From Algoriphagus formosus (GTDB taxonomy: Bacteria > Bacteroidota > Bacteroidia > Cytophagales > Cyclobacteriaceae), in NCBI RefSeq assembly GCF_002807035.1, contig NZ_NIUC01000004.1:124001-188000 (forward strand): a stretch of DNA of 64,000 bases, in the 5' to 3' direction. This document shows, piece by piece, positions 37,604 to 47,649 of the stretch. The translations under genes were made by a program, and so were the position numbers. The notes beneath the pieces were generated by a model that was not told where the DNA came from, did not search any database, and worked only from the letters and a program-made list of their open reading frames with translations. Numbering within the stretch: position 1 is the first letter of the stretch; each line of letters starts with the position of its first letter.

Positions 37604-38503
37604 TTAGTTAAATCCAAACTTTTTCAATCCTTCATGACTGATTTTAATGGCTTCAAGTGGATCAAGATCAAAGGTATTGTCTTGCTCGACCAGGTAATAT
37701 TCCATTCCGGATTGGTCCTTTTCCGCCAAAATCCGAGCGAAATCAATTGTACCTGTACCCACAGGGGCAAATTCTCCAGCTTCACTCATGTCTTTGACAT
37801 GCCAAGCTTTGAACCTACCCGGATATTTTTCGAAGTAGGCTACTGGGTCAGCACCAGCTTTCGTTACCCAAAATAAGTCCATTTGATAGTTGACGTGAGC
37901 AGGGTCTGTATTTTCTAAGATATAATCTGTCAGGATAGTGCCATCTTCCATAGGCTTAAACTCAAAGTCATGGTTGTGATATAGAAGCTCAAGTCCAGCA
38001 GCAGAGCATTTCTCACCGATTTCAGTTAGAATGCTCACTAATTCTTCTGGTGTTCCTTTCATACCCATTCCATCAGGACCAAAGCTAAACATGCCCATTG
38101 GGGGAACAGGAATTACAAAGTATTCAAATCCAGCTGCTTTAGTGGCAGCAATTTGCTCATCGGCATTTTCCAAAGTCACGCCACCCATGTGCGTACTTCT
38201 GGCATCCAAGCCGATAGATTCTAGATAGCTTTTGAACTCGGCTGGTTCCATACCATAAAACTTACCATCGGCATAGCCTGCAGCCTCTACGTAGGCATAG
38301 CCTGCATCTGCTACTTTTTGGAGTGTGCCTTTCGGATCGGTGCCCATTGCATCTCGAAGGGTGTAAAGGGCCAAGCCTCCGAAGTTTGTTGATTCCATGC
38401 TTGTCTCTTCGTTTGATTCGGTTTGTTCATTGGATTGCGGGCTGCATCCTAGGCTTAAAGCCAAAAGACCAGCAATTCCAAGGTTTGATAGGAGTGTCTT
38501 CAT
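37604..38503 (-). CDS. Sugar phosphate isomerase/epimerase-family lipoprotein
   Basis: A 299-residue xylose-isomerase-like TIM-barrel protein exported as a lipoprotein (LALSLGC, C20, then an acidic Ser/Thr/Glu linker to about residue 38). Barrel motifs include YHNHDFEF (metal-ligand strand), NYQMDLFWVTKAG, AWHVKDMS and YYLVEQDN. These match the AP_endonuc_2/XylA-like superfamily, often annotated sugar phosphate isomerase/epimerase. Such secreted relatives are common in Bacteroidota; substrate is unknown. Confidence 0.85.
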   Translation of the reverse strand: MKTLLSNLGIAGLLALSLGCSPQSNEQTESNEETSMESTNFGGLALYTLRDAMGTDPKGTLQKVADAGYAYVEAAGYADGKFYGMEPAEFKSYLESIGLDARSTHMGGVTLENADEQIAATKAAGFEYFVIPVPPMGMFSFGPDGMGMKGTPEELVSILTEIGEKCSAAGLELLYHNHDFEFKPMEDGTILTDYILENTDPAHVNYQMDLFWVTKAGADPVAYFEKYPGRFKAWHVKDMSEAGEFAPVGTGTIDFARILAEKDQSGMEYYLVEQDNTFDLDPLEAIKISHEGLKKFGFN

Positions 38504-38670
38504 AGTGATTTTTAATTTGTCCCTAAGTTAATTCATATACATGAAAATGATCCCTTTTTTGGATAAATGGAAGGAAGGAAATGGTTGAGGTATATCCCTC
38601 ATTGTTAGATTCGATGGAACAATTTGTACTCAAATCCTTTTCTATAATGGAACTAACCTTTAAAATTTTT

Positions 38671-39336
38671 ATGGCAGATAAAGTCAAAATAGTAGATATT
38701 CAGGAGCTTACACATGATGTGAAGCAGTTTAAAGTACAAAAGCCAAGCGGCTATTCTTTTGAGCCTGGCCAAGCTTGCGAGGTAGCAATCAATAAAGAGG
38801 GTTGGATAGAAGAAAAAAGACCCTTCACTTTTACCTGCCTCCCAGAAGACGATCACTTAGAATTTGTCATCAAATCCTACCATGACCACGATGGAGTGAC
38901 CAAAGAGATTGACAGTCTTAAAGTGGGAGATGAGCTATTAGTCGATGAATCATGGGGAGCAATTCAATACCAAGGCAAAGGGGTTTTTATAGCCGGTGGT
39001 GCTGGAGTTACGCCTTTTATAGCCATTTTCAAAAGCTTGAAAGCCCAAGGGAAAGTAGACGGAAATAGCCTGCTTTTCGCGAACAAAACTTCCAAGGATG
39101 TGATTTTGGAAGATTGGTTTGAGAAAACGCTCGGGGAAAATTTCATTTCCATTTTAGATCAGGAAGAAAAAGAAGGTCATGCCCATGGTCGAATTGACAA
39201 AGAATTTTTACAGAAGCATATTTCTGATTTCAAGCAGGAATTCTACGTCTGTGGACCCGAACCGATGATCAAAGCAGTCAGCAAAGCGCTGGAAGAACTC
39301 GGCGCCAATCCGGAGGCGATTGTATTTGAAAAGTAG
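38671..39336 (+). CDS. FAD-dependent flavodoxin/ferredoxin reductase-like oxidoreductase
   Basis: A 221-residue FNR-fold protein. Residues 1-95 form the FAD-binding barrel with RPFTFT as the flavin motif. The rest is the NAD(P)-binding domain with GKGVFIAGGAGVTPF and YVCGPEPMIKAV. There is no iron-sulfur domain, so it works with an external electron carrier or oxygen. I chose the ATG at 38671 (MADKVKIVDI), as the frame upstream to 38581 is unlike the family. Physiological partner unknown; single gene. Confidence 0.85.
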   Translation: MADKVKIVDIQELTHDVKQFKVQKPSGYSFEPGQACEVAINKEGWIEEKRPFTFTCLPEDDHLEFVIKSYHDHDGVTKEIDSLKVGDELLVDESWGAIQYQGKGVFIAGGAGVTPFIAIFKSLKAQGKVDGNSLLFANKTSKDVILEDWFEKTLGENFISILDQEEKEGHAHGRIDKEFLQKHISDFKQEFYVCGPEPMIKAVSKALEELGANPEAIVFEK

Positions 39337-39445
39337 ATTGAACATCCATAGCTGAAATGACCTGTTTTAAAGGAGCTTGTTATCTATTTTTCCTTTCTAG
39401 GGATTTAACCTTTGGAATTAAGTTGAGTTGCTAAAAGCATCTTAG

Positions 39446-40366
39446 TTACCATTTCACTACTCCTGTTCCCCCGCAAATACTACAAGTGGATTCTCGGTCA
39501 GGACCACGCACCGTATAAACTGGAGCACTTCCGGCATATTCTCTTGAGACCTTTCCGTCTGTAGATCGATAAACGTTGTAGGAGGGGCTTCCTTGTATCT
39601 GCCTGGATCTTCCGGGGATCATCATGGTTCCTTTTCCATCACACATGGGGCAGCGCTCATGGTCGGGGTGCTGTGGACTTCCTCCGGTAGTAATAGTATA
39701 GGAAACGCTAGGTTTAGGGATTTGGACTGTGCCATTTAATACTTTGACGGTCTGTCCATTTGGAGCGAAATAAGTTCCAGTATATTCTGCATCCGCTTGA
39801 TAACTTCCTGTAAATCGCCATCCATTGGAGTAATGGTATGTGCCATTTCCCTCTTTTTGGCCGTTGCTAACAGTTCCAACATAACGATCCCCGTTAGCGA
39901 AATCCCATTCACCATTTCCATAGGGTTGGAAATCTTTGAAGTTTCCTTTGTATTTGTTTCCAGATGGAAAATGGTATTCGCCTTGGCCATTCGCACAGTC
40001 ACCTGATACGCATCTTGGATCTCTTTTGGCCTGATAGGATTTGTAATCTTGAGCCTCTACTTTGATGTATTGACTCTCTATTTTTTTCCCTTTGTAATAC
40101 TCTACTTCCTCATAAGAACCATCCTCGAAAATAATCCTTCCGAAACCGTGTTCGAGACCTTTTTGAACCTCGCCTTCGTAGCGGTAGGTTTCATAGTACA
40201 TTGTACCCGCACCTTCAGGAATTCCTTTGACAAATGTCCCTTCATAGATGCAATAGATGAGATCCATTTTTCCAAAGCCATTTTTGCAATCTCCTTCCAG
40301 ACACTGCGCTTCTGCGGTGATAAAGCCAGCGAAGATAAAAAGTCCGATTAGGAAAGTTTTGATCAT
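39446..40366 (-). CDS. Exported MORN-repeat protein with C-terminal CxxCxG zinc-finger-like motifs
   Basis: A 306-residue protein with a signal peptide (ends ITAEA). It contains about seven MORN repeats (YEGTFVKGIPEGAGTMYYE, YKGNFKDFQPYGNGEWDF, YVGTVSNGQKEGNGTYHY). The C-terminal region has two cysteine pairs, CPMCDGKGT and CSICGGTG, like DnaJ-type zinc fingers. The combination in a periplasmic-looking protein is unusual. It overlaps the upstream TPR gene by 4 bases (ATGA), so the two are translated together. Role is unknown. Confidence 0.75.
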   Translation of the reverse strand: MIKTFLIGLFIFAGFITAEAQCLEGDCKNGFGKMDLIYCIYEGTFVKGIPEGAGTMYYETYRYEGEVQKGLEHGFGRIIFEDGSYEEVEYYKGKKIESQYIKVEAQDYKSYQAKRDPRCVSGDCANGQGEYHFPSGNKYKGNFKDFQPYGNGEWDFANGDRYVGTVSNGQKEGNGTYHYSNGWRFTGSYQADAEYTGTYFAPNGQTVKVLNGTVQIPKPSVSYTITTGGSPQHPDHERCPMCDGKGTMMIPGRSRQIQGSPSYNVYRSTDGKVSREYAGSAPVYTVRGPDRESTCSICGGTGVVKW

Positions 40367-41649
40367 TTTGTCAATAGTTCTTTGGCTTTGGCATCATCCG
40401 AAGCGGCTTCTGCATCATTTCCCAATTCTTTATGAATCGCAGATCGCAAATAATACATCATCCCATCATTTGGATTTTTTGAAATCCCTTCACTTATAAA
40501 GGAGAGTGCATCCGAAAACTGATTCAAATTAAAAAGTGCTGTTGCTCCATTCAAATAGCCGTTGTTATTGCCAGGCGCGAGTTCGAGTGATTTTTTCGCA
40601 TCACTTAATGCCTCCTGGTATCTGTCTACTTTTAAATAGGCCAAGGATCGACTGTAATAATTGGCTGCATTTTTTGGAGCCAGTTGAATAGCTTTCGAAT
40701 ATTCCGTGATTGATTCGGAATATTTCCCCATATCGGCCAAAAGGCTAGCTTTAGTTGAGATTACTTCCTCATTATTCGGTTCGATTTTATCCGATAGATT
40801 CAGGTCGGAAAGTGCCTTTTCTAGTTCCCCTTGTTTTCTGAACACTTCAGAACGTTTTAGGTAAACTGTGGCATTTTGGCTATTTAACTCTATGGATTTT
40901 TGAAAGTCTGCTAAGGCACCTGAAAGGTCATCTAATTTTTCTTTCGACTCTCCTCTAAGCATCCAAATAAAACTAGATTCGGGATCACTTTTCAAATATT
41001 CATCAAAATCCCGGATCGCCGGCTCGTATTTTCCTGATTGGAATAAGCTAAAACCTCGGATGAAATAGGCGTCAATCAATTCAGGATTACCATTTATTGC
41101 CATGGTGGCAGCTTGAATTACCAATAAATAGTCCCGCTTACCCAAATGGGCAGATGCTTTGGTGTAATAAAAATCAGATGTTAATTCTGAGGAAGCATCT
41201 TCAAATTTTTGAAGGTATTCCAAAGCTTTATCGTTATCTCTTAGGTTGTTGTAGTTTGATGCAATGGGTACAAAAACCTGTTCTGGATTTTCTGATCGAT
41301 TGGCGAAATTCAGGTAATCCCGATTTGATCCTTCAAAATCTCCCGCATAGGATAGCACTTGGGCTCGGTTAATTAACCAATTGACACTGTCGGGAGCTCC
41401 TAGAATGGCCTTGTTAATATTTTCAATCCCTTTGTCAGTTTCCCCAAAAAAAGCCTGTAGATACCCATAATTCAATAGGGCTTCAGGATTATTCGGATAT
41501 CCCTCGTACGCTTTTTTAAAATATTCATAGGCCGTTTGGTAATCCCCTGCTGAAAATGCTTCTATCCCTTGTTTATTAAGGCTTTCATAACTTTGAGCCT
41601 TTGCATTCAAGGCCAATAGCGAAAGCAATAGAATGAGGTATTTTTTCAT
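40363..41649 (-). CDS. Exported TPR-repeat protein
   Basis: A 428-residue protein with a signal peptide (ends NAKA) and about ten tetratricopeptide repeats covering the mature part (examples: AFSAGDYQTAYEYFKKAYEGYPNN, ALADFQKSIELNSQNATVYLKRSE, SITEYSKAIQLAPKNAANYYSRS). It is a periplasmic scaffold for protein-protein contacts; no enzymatic domain is seen. It is the first gene of a two-gene unit with the MORN protein. Confidence 0.85.
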   Translation of the reverse strand: MKKYLILLLSLLALNAKAQSYESLNKQGIEAFSAGDYQTAYEYFKKAYEGYPNNPEALLNYGYLQAFFGETDKGIENINKAILGAPDSVNWLINRAQVLSYAGDFEGSNRDYLNFANRSENPEQVFVPIASNYNNLRDNDKALEYLQKFEDASSELTSDFYYTKASAHLGKRDYLLVIQAATMAINGNPELIDAYFIRGFSLFQSGKYEPAIRDFDEYLKSDPESSFIWMLRGESKEKLDDLSGALADFQKSIELNSQNATVYLKRSEVFRKQGELEKALSDLNLSDKIEPNNEEVISTKASLLADMGKYSESITEYSKAIQLAPKNAANYYSRSLAYLKVDRYQEALSDAKKSLELAPGNNNGYLNGATALFNLNQFSDALSFISEGISKNPNDGMMYYLRSAIHKELGNDAEAASDDAKAKELLTK

Positions 41650-41964
41650 GACATTAAAATAAAATTTTAATAAATTGATTTTTTTTAATTAATAAATTTA
41701 AAAAATTTAAAAATCCGATTTATAATTTTGTTCTGATCAGTATGTTTTAAAGAGTAAATCCAAAACTTCGGGTGTTTCAATAGTTGCATTCCCTGTTTAA
41801 ATAGCTTGAGAAACTTAGTTTGGCTTTTTGTTTTGAAACAGATTTTTGAGAGTTGTAGATGAAGTGAGGCTTTGAAAGTTTTGCCGAGAGGAAGGAAGAG
41901 GAGGACAAAAGTCCTCGCTCTCTGTCCACTGAGCAGCCTCACCTCAAAGCAAAAAGCGCTCTTC
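41650..41964. other. Intergenic stretch without recognised gene
   Basis: AT-rich, about 315 bases between two minus-strand genes. An 85-codon minus-strand frame here has a skewed Lys/Phe/Leu composition unlike its neighbours and is not accepted. A small GAGGAC/GTCCTC hairpin lies near 41899. Nothing else is seen. Confidence 0.6.
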
Positions 41965-43596
41965 TCAGTGTAATATCAGTTGCTTGCGGGCTCCTTTTTT
42001 AGGATCCACTGTTTTGAAAATAAGTTTACCAGATGGAGTAGTTAGATATGGTATGGTTCCAACAACTAGGTGATCATCAAAATCATAGCTGCTGGATATT
42101 TTCATGCTTTGAGGATCAATTTTAAAAATCCTCGCTTCAGCCATAACTTCATCCATCCGTACGGTTGTGATTTTCAGAACGCTTCCAAAATCTTCTCGGG
42201 AGGTATGGATTCCTTGTTCCAGCTCAGCTGGAACGCTGCGGATTAAGGCAAAAACCGTCCCGTTCACTTCAAAAATTTCCGAAGGTAAATGGATTGGGTT
42301 TTTCCCGATTAAGCGAACAGGCTCATTGTTATCTCCTTCGATTTCTTCAGTCAGGTATGCCTTTTTCAAATCGCCTTGAGGGGAAAGTTGAAGGATCACT
42401 GTAGAAACTGGTGCCTGCTGATTAGCAAAGCTGAGCATATAATCCCCATTGGAAAGTTGGGTGATGTTTTCAACTGAAGCGACATTCAAATCCTTGATTT
42501 TCGCTTTTGACCCTGCTGGGATTTGCAATTTAGCTTCGATATCCGTGTTGAAAATTTGCTTTGCAAATACTAGATCATCCTCAACCTTGTAAATGGCAAT
42601 GCTTGGTTTTTTATTCAGTCCGTCTGGGTAGAAGGGTGCGATAATAAACTGCGAATTACCGGCATCCATGATTTTTACATCTACCGTTGGTCTTTTTTTA
42701 GGGCCTTCAGCAAATGGAAGTCGAATCTGCTTTAAAATATTTCCCTGCGGATCCATTCGAATAGCCATCAAGTCGCTATCATCTTTTGTACCTTGTGAAA
42801 CGAGTGCCAAAACTCCATATGGCGTTTGAGAATAGGTTATTCCAACTGGAGCTGATTCCAGGTTTGTAATCACCTGATTGTCCCAGGTTTTGGAGCTCAT
42901 GTCATACACGCCAGAAATGTATTGCGGCTCAGAGGAAGCCATCAAACCTGCAATAAATGCTTTCCCATCCAAAGGAATGTAATCCGTGTTGCCATCTAAA
43001 GCACGTAGAAAGCGGTTCATTCTTCGGGTTTGATAGTTTTGGTTGTCAACACCTTCACCTTGCAGTGCAAAGGAGACAAAAGGCCAGAATTTGTCATCCA
43101 ATTGGATTTGATCATCTTTCTTGAACTTATATCCAGCCCACAAATCATTGTAATATCTGTTTTCGAACTTCCCGATATTCAACTTGGGTTTCCCAGCTAG
43201 GACGGTTTTTTGGAAGTAGCCAAATTCCTTTCCTGCTAAATTATCAGGGACTTTTGAATCTGTTAGCATGGGTTCGGCTCCGATATTTGGAAATTGAGTG
43301 AGGCTGGATTCGTTGTAAGGTTCTTCGATAGAAGAAATTACCTCTCCAGAATCGTCTGTGGTTACTTCTAAAAACATCAACCCATTCTTTTTATCCCGAT
43401 AAAGGAAAAAATTGTAAAGCTGGGTCATGTCACTGTTCCAATAAGAACCGCCATTAAATAATTGCCCTTTTTGGGCGGCTTTCTCAGCATTAGGACTTAG
43501 AGGAATATCAACTTCATTGGCTGAGATTTCTTGGGAATAGGAGGAGTAAATCCCTGCAATTCCCATAAGGAGTGCGAGTGTTAATTTCTTGATCAT
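41965..43596 (-). CDS. Secreted protein of unknown function
   Basis: A 543-residue exported protein (signal peptide ends SSYSQ). I do not recognise a family. The mature part has many short beta-strand segments with repeated hxxhD/G patterns, suggesting a beta-propeller-like fold; this is a visual impression only. It contains no cysteine cluster or catalytic motif I can name. It is divergent from the histidine kinase gene, 170 bases away. Confidence 0.55.
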   Translation of the reverse strand: MIKKLTLALLMGIAGIYSSYSQEISANEVDIPLSPNAEKAAQKGQLFNGGSYWNSDMTQLYNFFLYRDKKNGLMFLEVTTDDSGEVISSIEEPYNESSLTQFPNIGAEPMLTDSKVPDNLAGKEFGYFQKTVLAGKPKLNIGKFENRYYNDLWAGYKFKKDDQIQLDDKFWPFVSFALQGEGVDNQNYQTRRMNRFLRALDGNTDYIPLDGKAFIAGLMASSEPQYISGVYDMSSKTWDNQVITNLESAPVGITYSQTPYGVLALVSQGTKDDSDLMAIRMDPQGNILKQIRLPFAEGPKKRPTVDVKIMDAGNSQFIIAPFYPDGLNKKPSIAIYKVEDDLVFAKQIFNTDIEAKLQIPAGSKAKIKDLNVASVENITQLSNGDYMLSFANQQAPVSTVILQLSPQGDLKKAYLTEEIEGDNNEPVRLIGKNPIHLPSEIFEVNGTVFALIRSVPAELEQGIHTSREDFGSVLKITTVRMDEVMAEARIFKIDPQSMKISSSYDFDDHLVVGTIPYLTTPSGKLIFKTVDPKKGARKQLILH

Positions 43597-43766
43597 TGCT
43601 TTGAGTGTTTTGTTGAATCAAATTTCTGATCCCTAGGAAAAAAATCTCTCCCATTTTCCATGATTTTTCTCCCTGTTTTCGGGGAGTAAAAATCCTTTTT
43701 AAGATTAGCGACTACTTTTTAATCCAATTTTTTTATTTTTCAAGGTTGAGAAAACCACTGCATACG

Positions 43767-45728
43767 ATGAGTCAGAAAAAAAACGTCTCTGCTTTTTTAG
43801 GATTGATTCTTGGAATGAGCATTTCCTCCTTCGCACAGACCGATAGTCTTTTTAAAGCACTTGAAGAGTTTCAACAGAAGGGTGAGTCTTTTCAAGTCGT
43901 GGAGTCATATAAAAATATCGGTCGGTATTATGAGTCAATACAAGCCTATGATTCAGCATTTTACTTTTATCGGAAAGAGGGAGCATACATAAAAGCCCAT
44001 TTTCAAGAACAAGTTCAGGATTCTCTTCTTGGCAAGGTTTACATGGATTTTTCTTTTGTCGCCTTAGGCCTTCGGGATCTTGATATGGCTTTGCCGTACC
44101 TGGATAGCGCGGAAGTGGTTTACGAGCGCTTGGGAAGTAATGGGGATTTGGCTAGGGTAATGAATAATCGAGCCAATGCACTCAATGAAATGAACCGATA
44201 TGAAGAGGCGATTGGCTATTTACTCAAAGCTATTGAATACGGAGAGCTAGTTGAAAATCAAGAAAGCAAAGATGCATTACTCAATAGCGTGTACAACAAT
44301 ATTGGGAAAAATTACCTCTCCTTGGAAGATTGGCTGAATGCTGTCAAATACACCAGAATGGCAATCGCTATTTCATCTTCTTATGAAATTAATAATGCAC
44401 ATGCAAGGCTTAATCTAAGTAATGCCTACATCGGAATGGATTCTACCGAATCTGCTTTCAATATGGCAAAGGAAGCAGAAGATATTTATGTGAAAGTAGG
44501 CTTTCCTTACGGAGTGATTGCTGCTAAAAACAACCAAGGATTGGCCTTGAAAATGAAGGGAGAAATGGATGAGGCAGCTTCCTTATTTCAGGAATCCATC
44601 GACATGTCTGAAGAGATAGACTATCCTTTGGGTGTATTGGAAGGATTAATCAATCGGTCTGAAATTTTAGCAGCTAAGAAGCAGTATAGTCAGGCAATTT
44701 CTGAAATGAAAGAGGCAGAAAGGTTATGCAATTTATATGATGACCGTCAATACCTAAAGTCTGTTCGGGAGAATTTGGCGAAGCTTTATGAGGAAACTGG
44801 AAATACTGACTATGCATTGACTTATTTCAAAGCTTATAAGCAATTGGAAGATTCGCTTAAATCCACAGAGAATATAAAAAATGTTAATGATCTTCTGCTT
44901 AAATACGAGACTTCGGAGAAAGAAAAGCAGCTTGCGGAACAGGAAGTGGAGATTCAAACTCAAAAAGCCACATTGGCTGTTCGTAATTCTCAATTGACCT
45001 ATTTGCTCTCCGGGTTAGTAATTGTATTGTTGGGAGGGACTTTCATTTATCAACGAAATCGATCTAGACAAAAAGCTGCACTTCAACAAGCCATCATCGA
45101 AGAAAAAGAGCGGGGTTTTGATGCGGTAATTCAAGCTACAGAAGAGGAGCGAAAGAGAATCAGCAAGGATTTACATGATGGAATCGGTCAACAGCTTTCG
45201 GTATTGAAGCTTGGGCTTCAAAACCTTCAGAAAAAAGCGGATCCCGAAATTCAATCCCAATTGGTGGACATTACAGAGAAATTTTCAAAGTCTGCAGATG
45301 AAATCCGTCAAATATCCCATCAAATGATGCCCCGTGCCTTGATGGAAGAAGGACTGGTCCGTGCGTTCGAAGATTTACTCCGAAACACCTTTCAATATTC
45401 CGAAATCCAATATGAATTTGAACATCATGGGATGGAAGGCAGGCTGGACGAACGGATAGAAATCAGTATATATCGGGTATTGCAGGAGCTTCTCAACAAT
45501 ATTTTGAAGCATTCCGAAGCAAATTTTGTGAACGTTCAGCTCCTAAAAATGAAAGATAAATTGACCCTACTAGTCGAAGATAATGGGAAAGGCTTATCCG
45601 ATGAAAAATCAAATGGACATGGCCAAATGAATATTCGAAACAGATTAGATTTAATCAAAGGAACTGTCAATTATGAATCCAGTCCGGAAAGTGGTTTTGT
45701 AGCGGTCATTTCTGTTCCTGTCAAATAA
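43767..45728 (+). CDS. TPR-containing sensor histidine kinase
   Basis: A 653-residue sensor. Signal peptide (ends SSFA), a periplasmic TPR array (about residues 45-365), a coiled-coil, one membrane helix (about 411-430), then a HisKA_3 domain with EERKRISKDLHDGIGQQLS (phospho-acceptor H470) and a HATPase domain with LLNNILKHSEA and VEDNGKGL. This is the NarL-type histidine kinase class of Bacteroidota with TPR sensing. I chose the ATG at 43767; the TTG at 43746 is unlikely. It sits directly before its response regulator with no gap. Confidence 0.92.
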   Translation: MSQKKNVSAFLGLILGMSISSFAQTDSLFKALEEFQQKGESFQVVESYKNIGRYYESIQAYDSAFYFYRKEGAYIKAHFQEQVQDSLLGKVYMDFSFVALGLRDLDMALPYLDSAEVVYERLGSNGDLARVMNNRANALNEMNRYEEAIGYLLKAIEYGELVENQESKDALLNSVYNNIGKNYLSLEDWLNAVKYTRMAIAISSSYEINNAHARLNLSNAYIGMDSTESAFNMAKEAEDIYVKVGFPYGVIAAKNNQGLALKMKGEMDEAASLFQESIDMSEEIDYPLGVLEGLINRSEILAAKKQYSQAISEMKEAERLCNLYDDRQYLKSVRENLAKLYEETGNTDYALTYFKAYKQLEDSLKSTENIKNVNDLLLKYETSEKEKQLAEQEVEIQTQKATLAVRNSQLTYLLSGLVIVLLGGTFIYQRNRSRQKAALQQAIIEEKERGFDAVIQATEEERKRISKDLHDGIGQQLSVLKLGLQNLQKKADPEIQSQLVDITEKFSKSADEIRQISHQMMPRALMEEGLVRAFEDLLRNTFQYSEIQYEFEHHGMEGRLDERIEISIYRVLQELLNNILKHSEANFVNVQLLKMKDKLTLLVEDNGKGLSDEKSNGHGQMNIRNRLDLIKGTVNYESSPESGFVAVISVPVK

Positions 45729-46373
45729 ATGGAGAATACGAGAATTATCATTGTGGATGATCATCAATTGATTATTGATGGGCTGAGTCGAATCATCCAG
45801 GATATTTTTGGTTTTGAACTGATCACGGCTTACCATGATCCGTTGGAAGCCTTGCAAAAAGTTCCTGTTTGGAAGCCAGATATCTTATTGGTGGATTTTG
45901 AAATGCCACACCTAAACGGGTTGGATTTGATTCGAAAATTGAAACAACAAATTCCAGAATTAAAGACAGTTTTACTGACAATGCACTTGGATCATGCTAC
46001 AGTTAGGGAAGCTTTATCTGTAGGAGTGAATGCGTATATCCTGAAAAATCTAGATGAATTTGAGTTGAGGATTTCTCTTGAAAAAGTTAGTAAAGGACAA
46101 AATTATTACAGCGCTCCAGTGACAGAGGTTTTGAATTCCCGTTCTAAATCCATTCAAAAAACTTCTCATTCCCAACTTGAGTCATTGAGTAGTCGGGAAC
46201 GAGAAGTCTTGAAATTGATAGCCGAAGCTTTTTCTACCAAGGAAATAGCCAACCAACTCTCTTTGGAAATTTCAACGATAGAAAGTCATCGGAAATCTCT
46301 TATGAGAAAATTAAATGTGCACAATGTTGCAGGACTTGTCCGAATTGCTGTGCAAGAAGGACTGGTTTCCTAA
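45729..46373 (+). CDS. LuxR/NarL-family response regulator
   Basis: A 214-residue two-component regulator. The receiver domain has the acidic pair D10-D11 (IIVDDHQ), phospho-acceptor D56 (LLVDFEMP) and a conserved Thr/Lys region (LLTMH, YILKN). The C-terminal LuxR-type HTH is at about 151-198 (LSSREREVLKLIAEAF ... TIESHRKSLMRKL). It starts immediately after the histidine kinase stop, so the two form one operon and a cognate pair. Target genes cannot be read from this window. Confidence 0.93.
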   Translation: MENTRIIIVDDHQLIIDGLSRIIQDIFGFELITAYHDPLEALQKVPVWKPDILLVDFEMPHLNGLDLIRKLKQQIPELKTVLLTMHLDHATVREALSVGVNAYILKNLDEFELRISLEKVSKGQNYYSAPVTEVLNSRSKSIQKTSHSQLESLSSREREVLKLIAEAFSTKEIANQLSLEISTIESHRKSLMRKLNVHNVAGLVRIAVQEGLVS

Positions 46374-46383
46374 TCCTCCAATT

Positions 46384-47631
46384 TTAGACAAATCCAAAAA
46401 GAACTGGAAATAAGAATATGACAGTCGAAGCCCAAACCAAATAGGCTGGTAAGAAATTGGAGATGGTTTGACCGACCTGGTTAATGCTTTTCTTGGATCT
46501 AACAGTCAACAAGAGGTCTTTTCCCACCCAAATCAAATGCACCATCATCAGTATATTAATTCCTAAAATCGCCGTGCGGTTAGGGGTGAATCCCCATTCG
46601 TTGATTCGGAAGATGATGGCGGACAAGGCAACACCATTTACAAGCAAAGTAGCTAAGGCTAAAAGCAGCAAAAGCCAGTTTTGGGAAGCTTGATTTTTTC
46701 CTTGGCTATTCTCTGCAATCGAGAAAAAAATCAATGCCATCACACCAATCAAAAGCAAATTAAAGAGTAATAGAAACTCCCGGTCATTGTATGGGTCTTT
46801 GCCTGCATATACGATAGCTCCTAGGTAAACCAAGAGCATCACCAAAACTAGCGGACTGAAAATTCGAGCGATTATCGGCGGGACTTTATTGACCAATTGG
46901 GGATTGGTTTGGGTCAGGTGGGTAGCAATTAATGGGATAGAGGCCAGTCCAAAGACGGCAATGTACTCCATATAAAATTCCTCAATTCTCAAACCAATCA
47001 GGCTAAAGAGTCCAATCGTAATTGCCGAAAGGATTCCTCCCGAAAGGACCAATAATCCACCCATGATAATGGCATCACCATTGAACCGAAGGAAGCCCAA
47101 TCTGCTTTCCGAACTTTTCCAATTTTCCCCTCCAAAAGAAAAGCCCAATAATCCCCAAAGTAAAATAGGCAAGTGAATACAAGCTAAAACCAGCGTATCA
47201 CTACTTTCATTGTCAGGTAGTAGATTGATGTAAATCAGCGAAGCGAGAAAGGATAGGGTAAGAATGATGGTGCTTTTCTGTGAAAGCTTGTTTTTCCAAG
47301 CGAAATAGGCTGAAACAAAAGGGAAAACCATCAGTCCAAGATTTTTGGGATAAAAGAAATCTTCTTGGATGGGAAAAATTGCCGGAAGCTTTGCGTAAAG
47401 CCCTGCAAGCAAAGAAACCACAATCAAGAATGTCCAATCTGATTTTTCTCCCCATTGAATGCTATCCGAAGGTGTTTGAAGTCGAGCTTTCCAAAATTCA
47501 GAAATCGGAGATTGGTTTTGAATACTTGGATAGATGTCCAAGAATGCTTTTTTGAATTCAGATTTATTCTTTATATAAAGTTTTTCCAACTCTTCTGCCT
47601 GGTCGAGATGGGATAGGATTTCTTCTTTCAT
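46384..47631 (-). CDS. DUF4153-family integral membrane protein
   Basis: A 415-residue protein with a cytoplasmic acidic N-terminus (about 1-60) and roughly 11 membrane helices. The pattern (SLLAGLYAKLPAIFP and FYMEYIAVFG segments) fits the DUF4153 family of unknown function. It is the last gene of a three-gene minus-strand operon with a winged-helix regulator and a small membrane protein; spacing is 18 bases. It is convergent with the response regulator. Confidence 0.7.
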   Translation of the reverse strand: MKEEILSHLDQAEELEKLYIKNKSEFKKAFLDIYPSIQNQSPISEFWKARLQTPSDSIQWGEKSDWTFLIVVSLLAGLYAKLPAIFPIQEDFFYPKNLGLMVFPFVSAYFAWKNKLSQKSTIILTLSFLASLIYINLLPDNESSDTLVLACIHLPILLWGLLGFSFGGENWKSSESRLGFLRFNGDAIIMGGLLVLSGGILSAITIGLFSLIGLRIEEFYMEYIAVFGLASIPLIATHLTQTNPQLVNKVPPIIARIFSPLVLVMLLVYLGAIVYAGKDPYNDREFLLLFNLLLIGVMALIFFSIAENSQGKNQASQNWLLLLLALATLLVNGVALSAIIFRINEWGFTPNRTAILGINILMMVHLIWVGKDLLLTVRSKKSINQVGQTISNFLPAYLVWASTVIFLFPVLFGFV

Positions 47632-47649
47632 GGTGTTTTTGGGATTGGT

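Noticed and set aside
41685-41942. Minus-strand 85-codon ORF
   Set aside because: Low-complexity Lys/Phe/Leu composition in AT-rich spacer, no start context, no homologous look.
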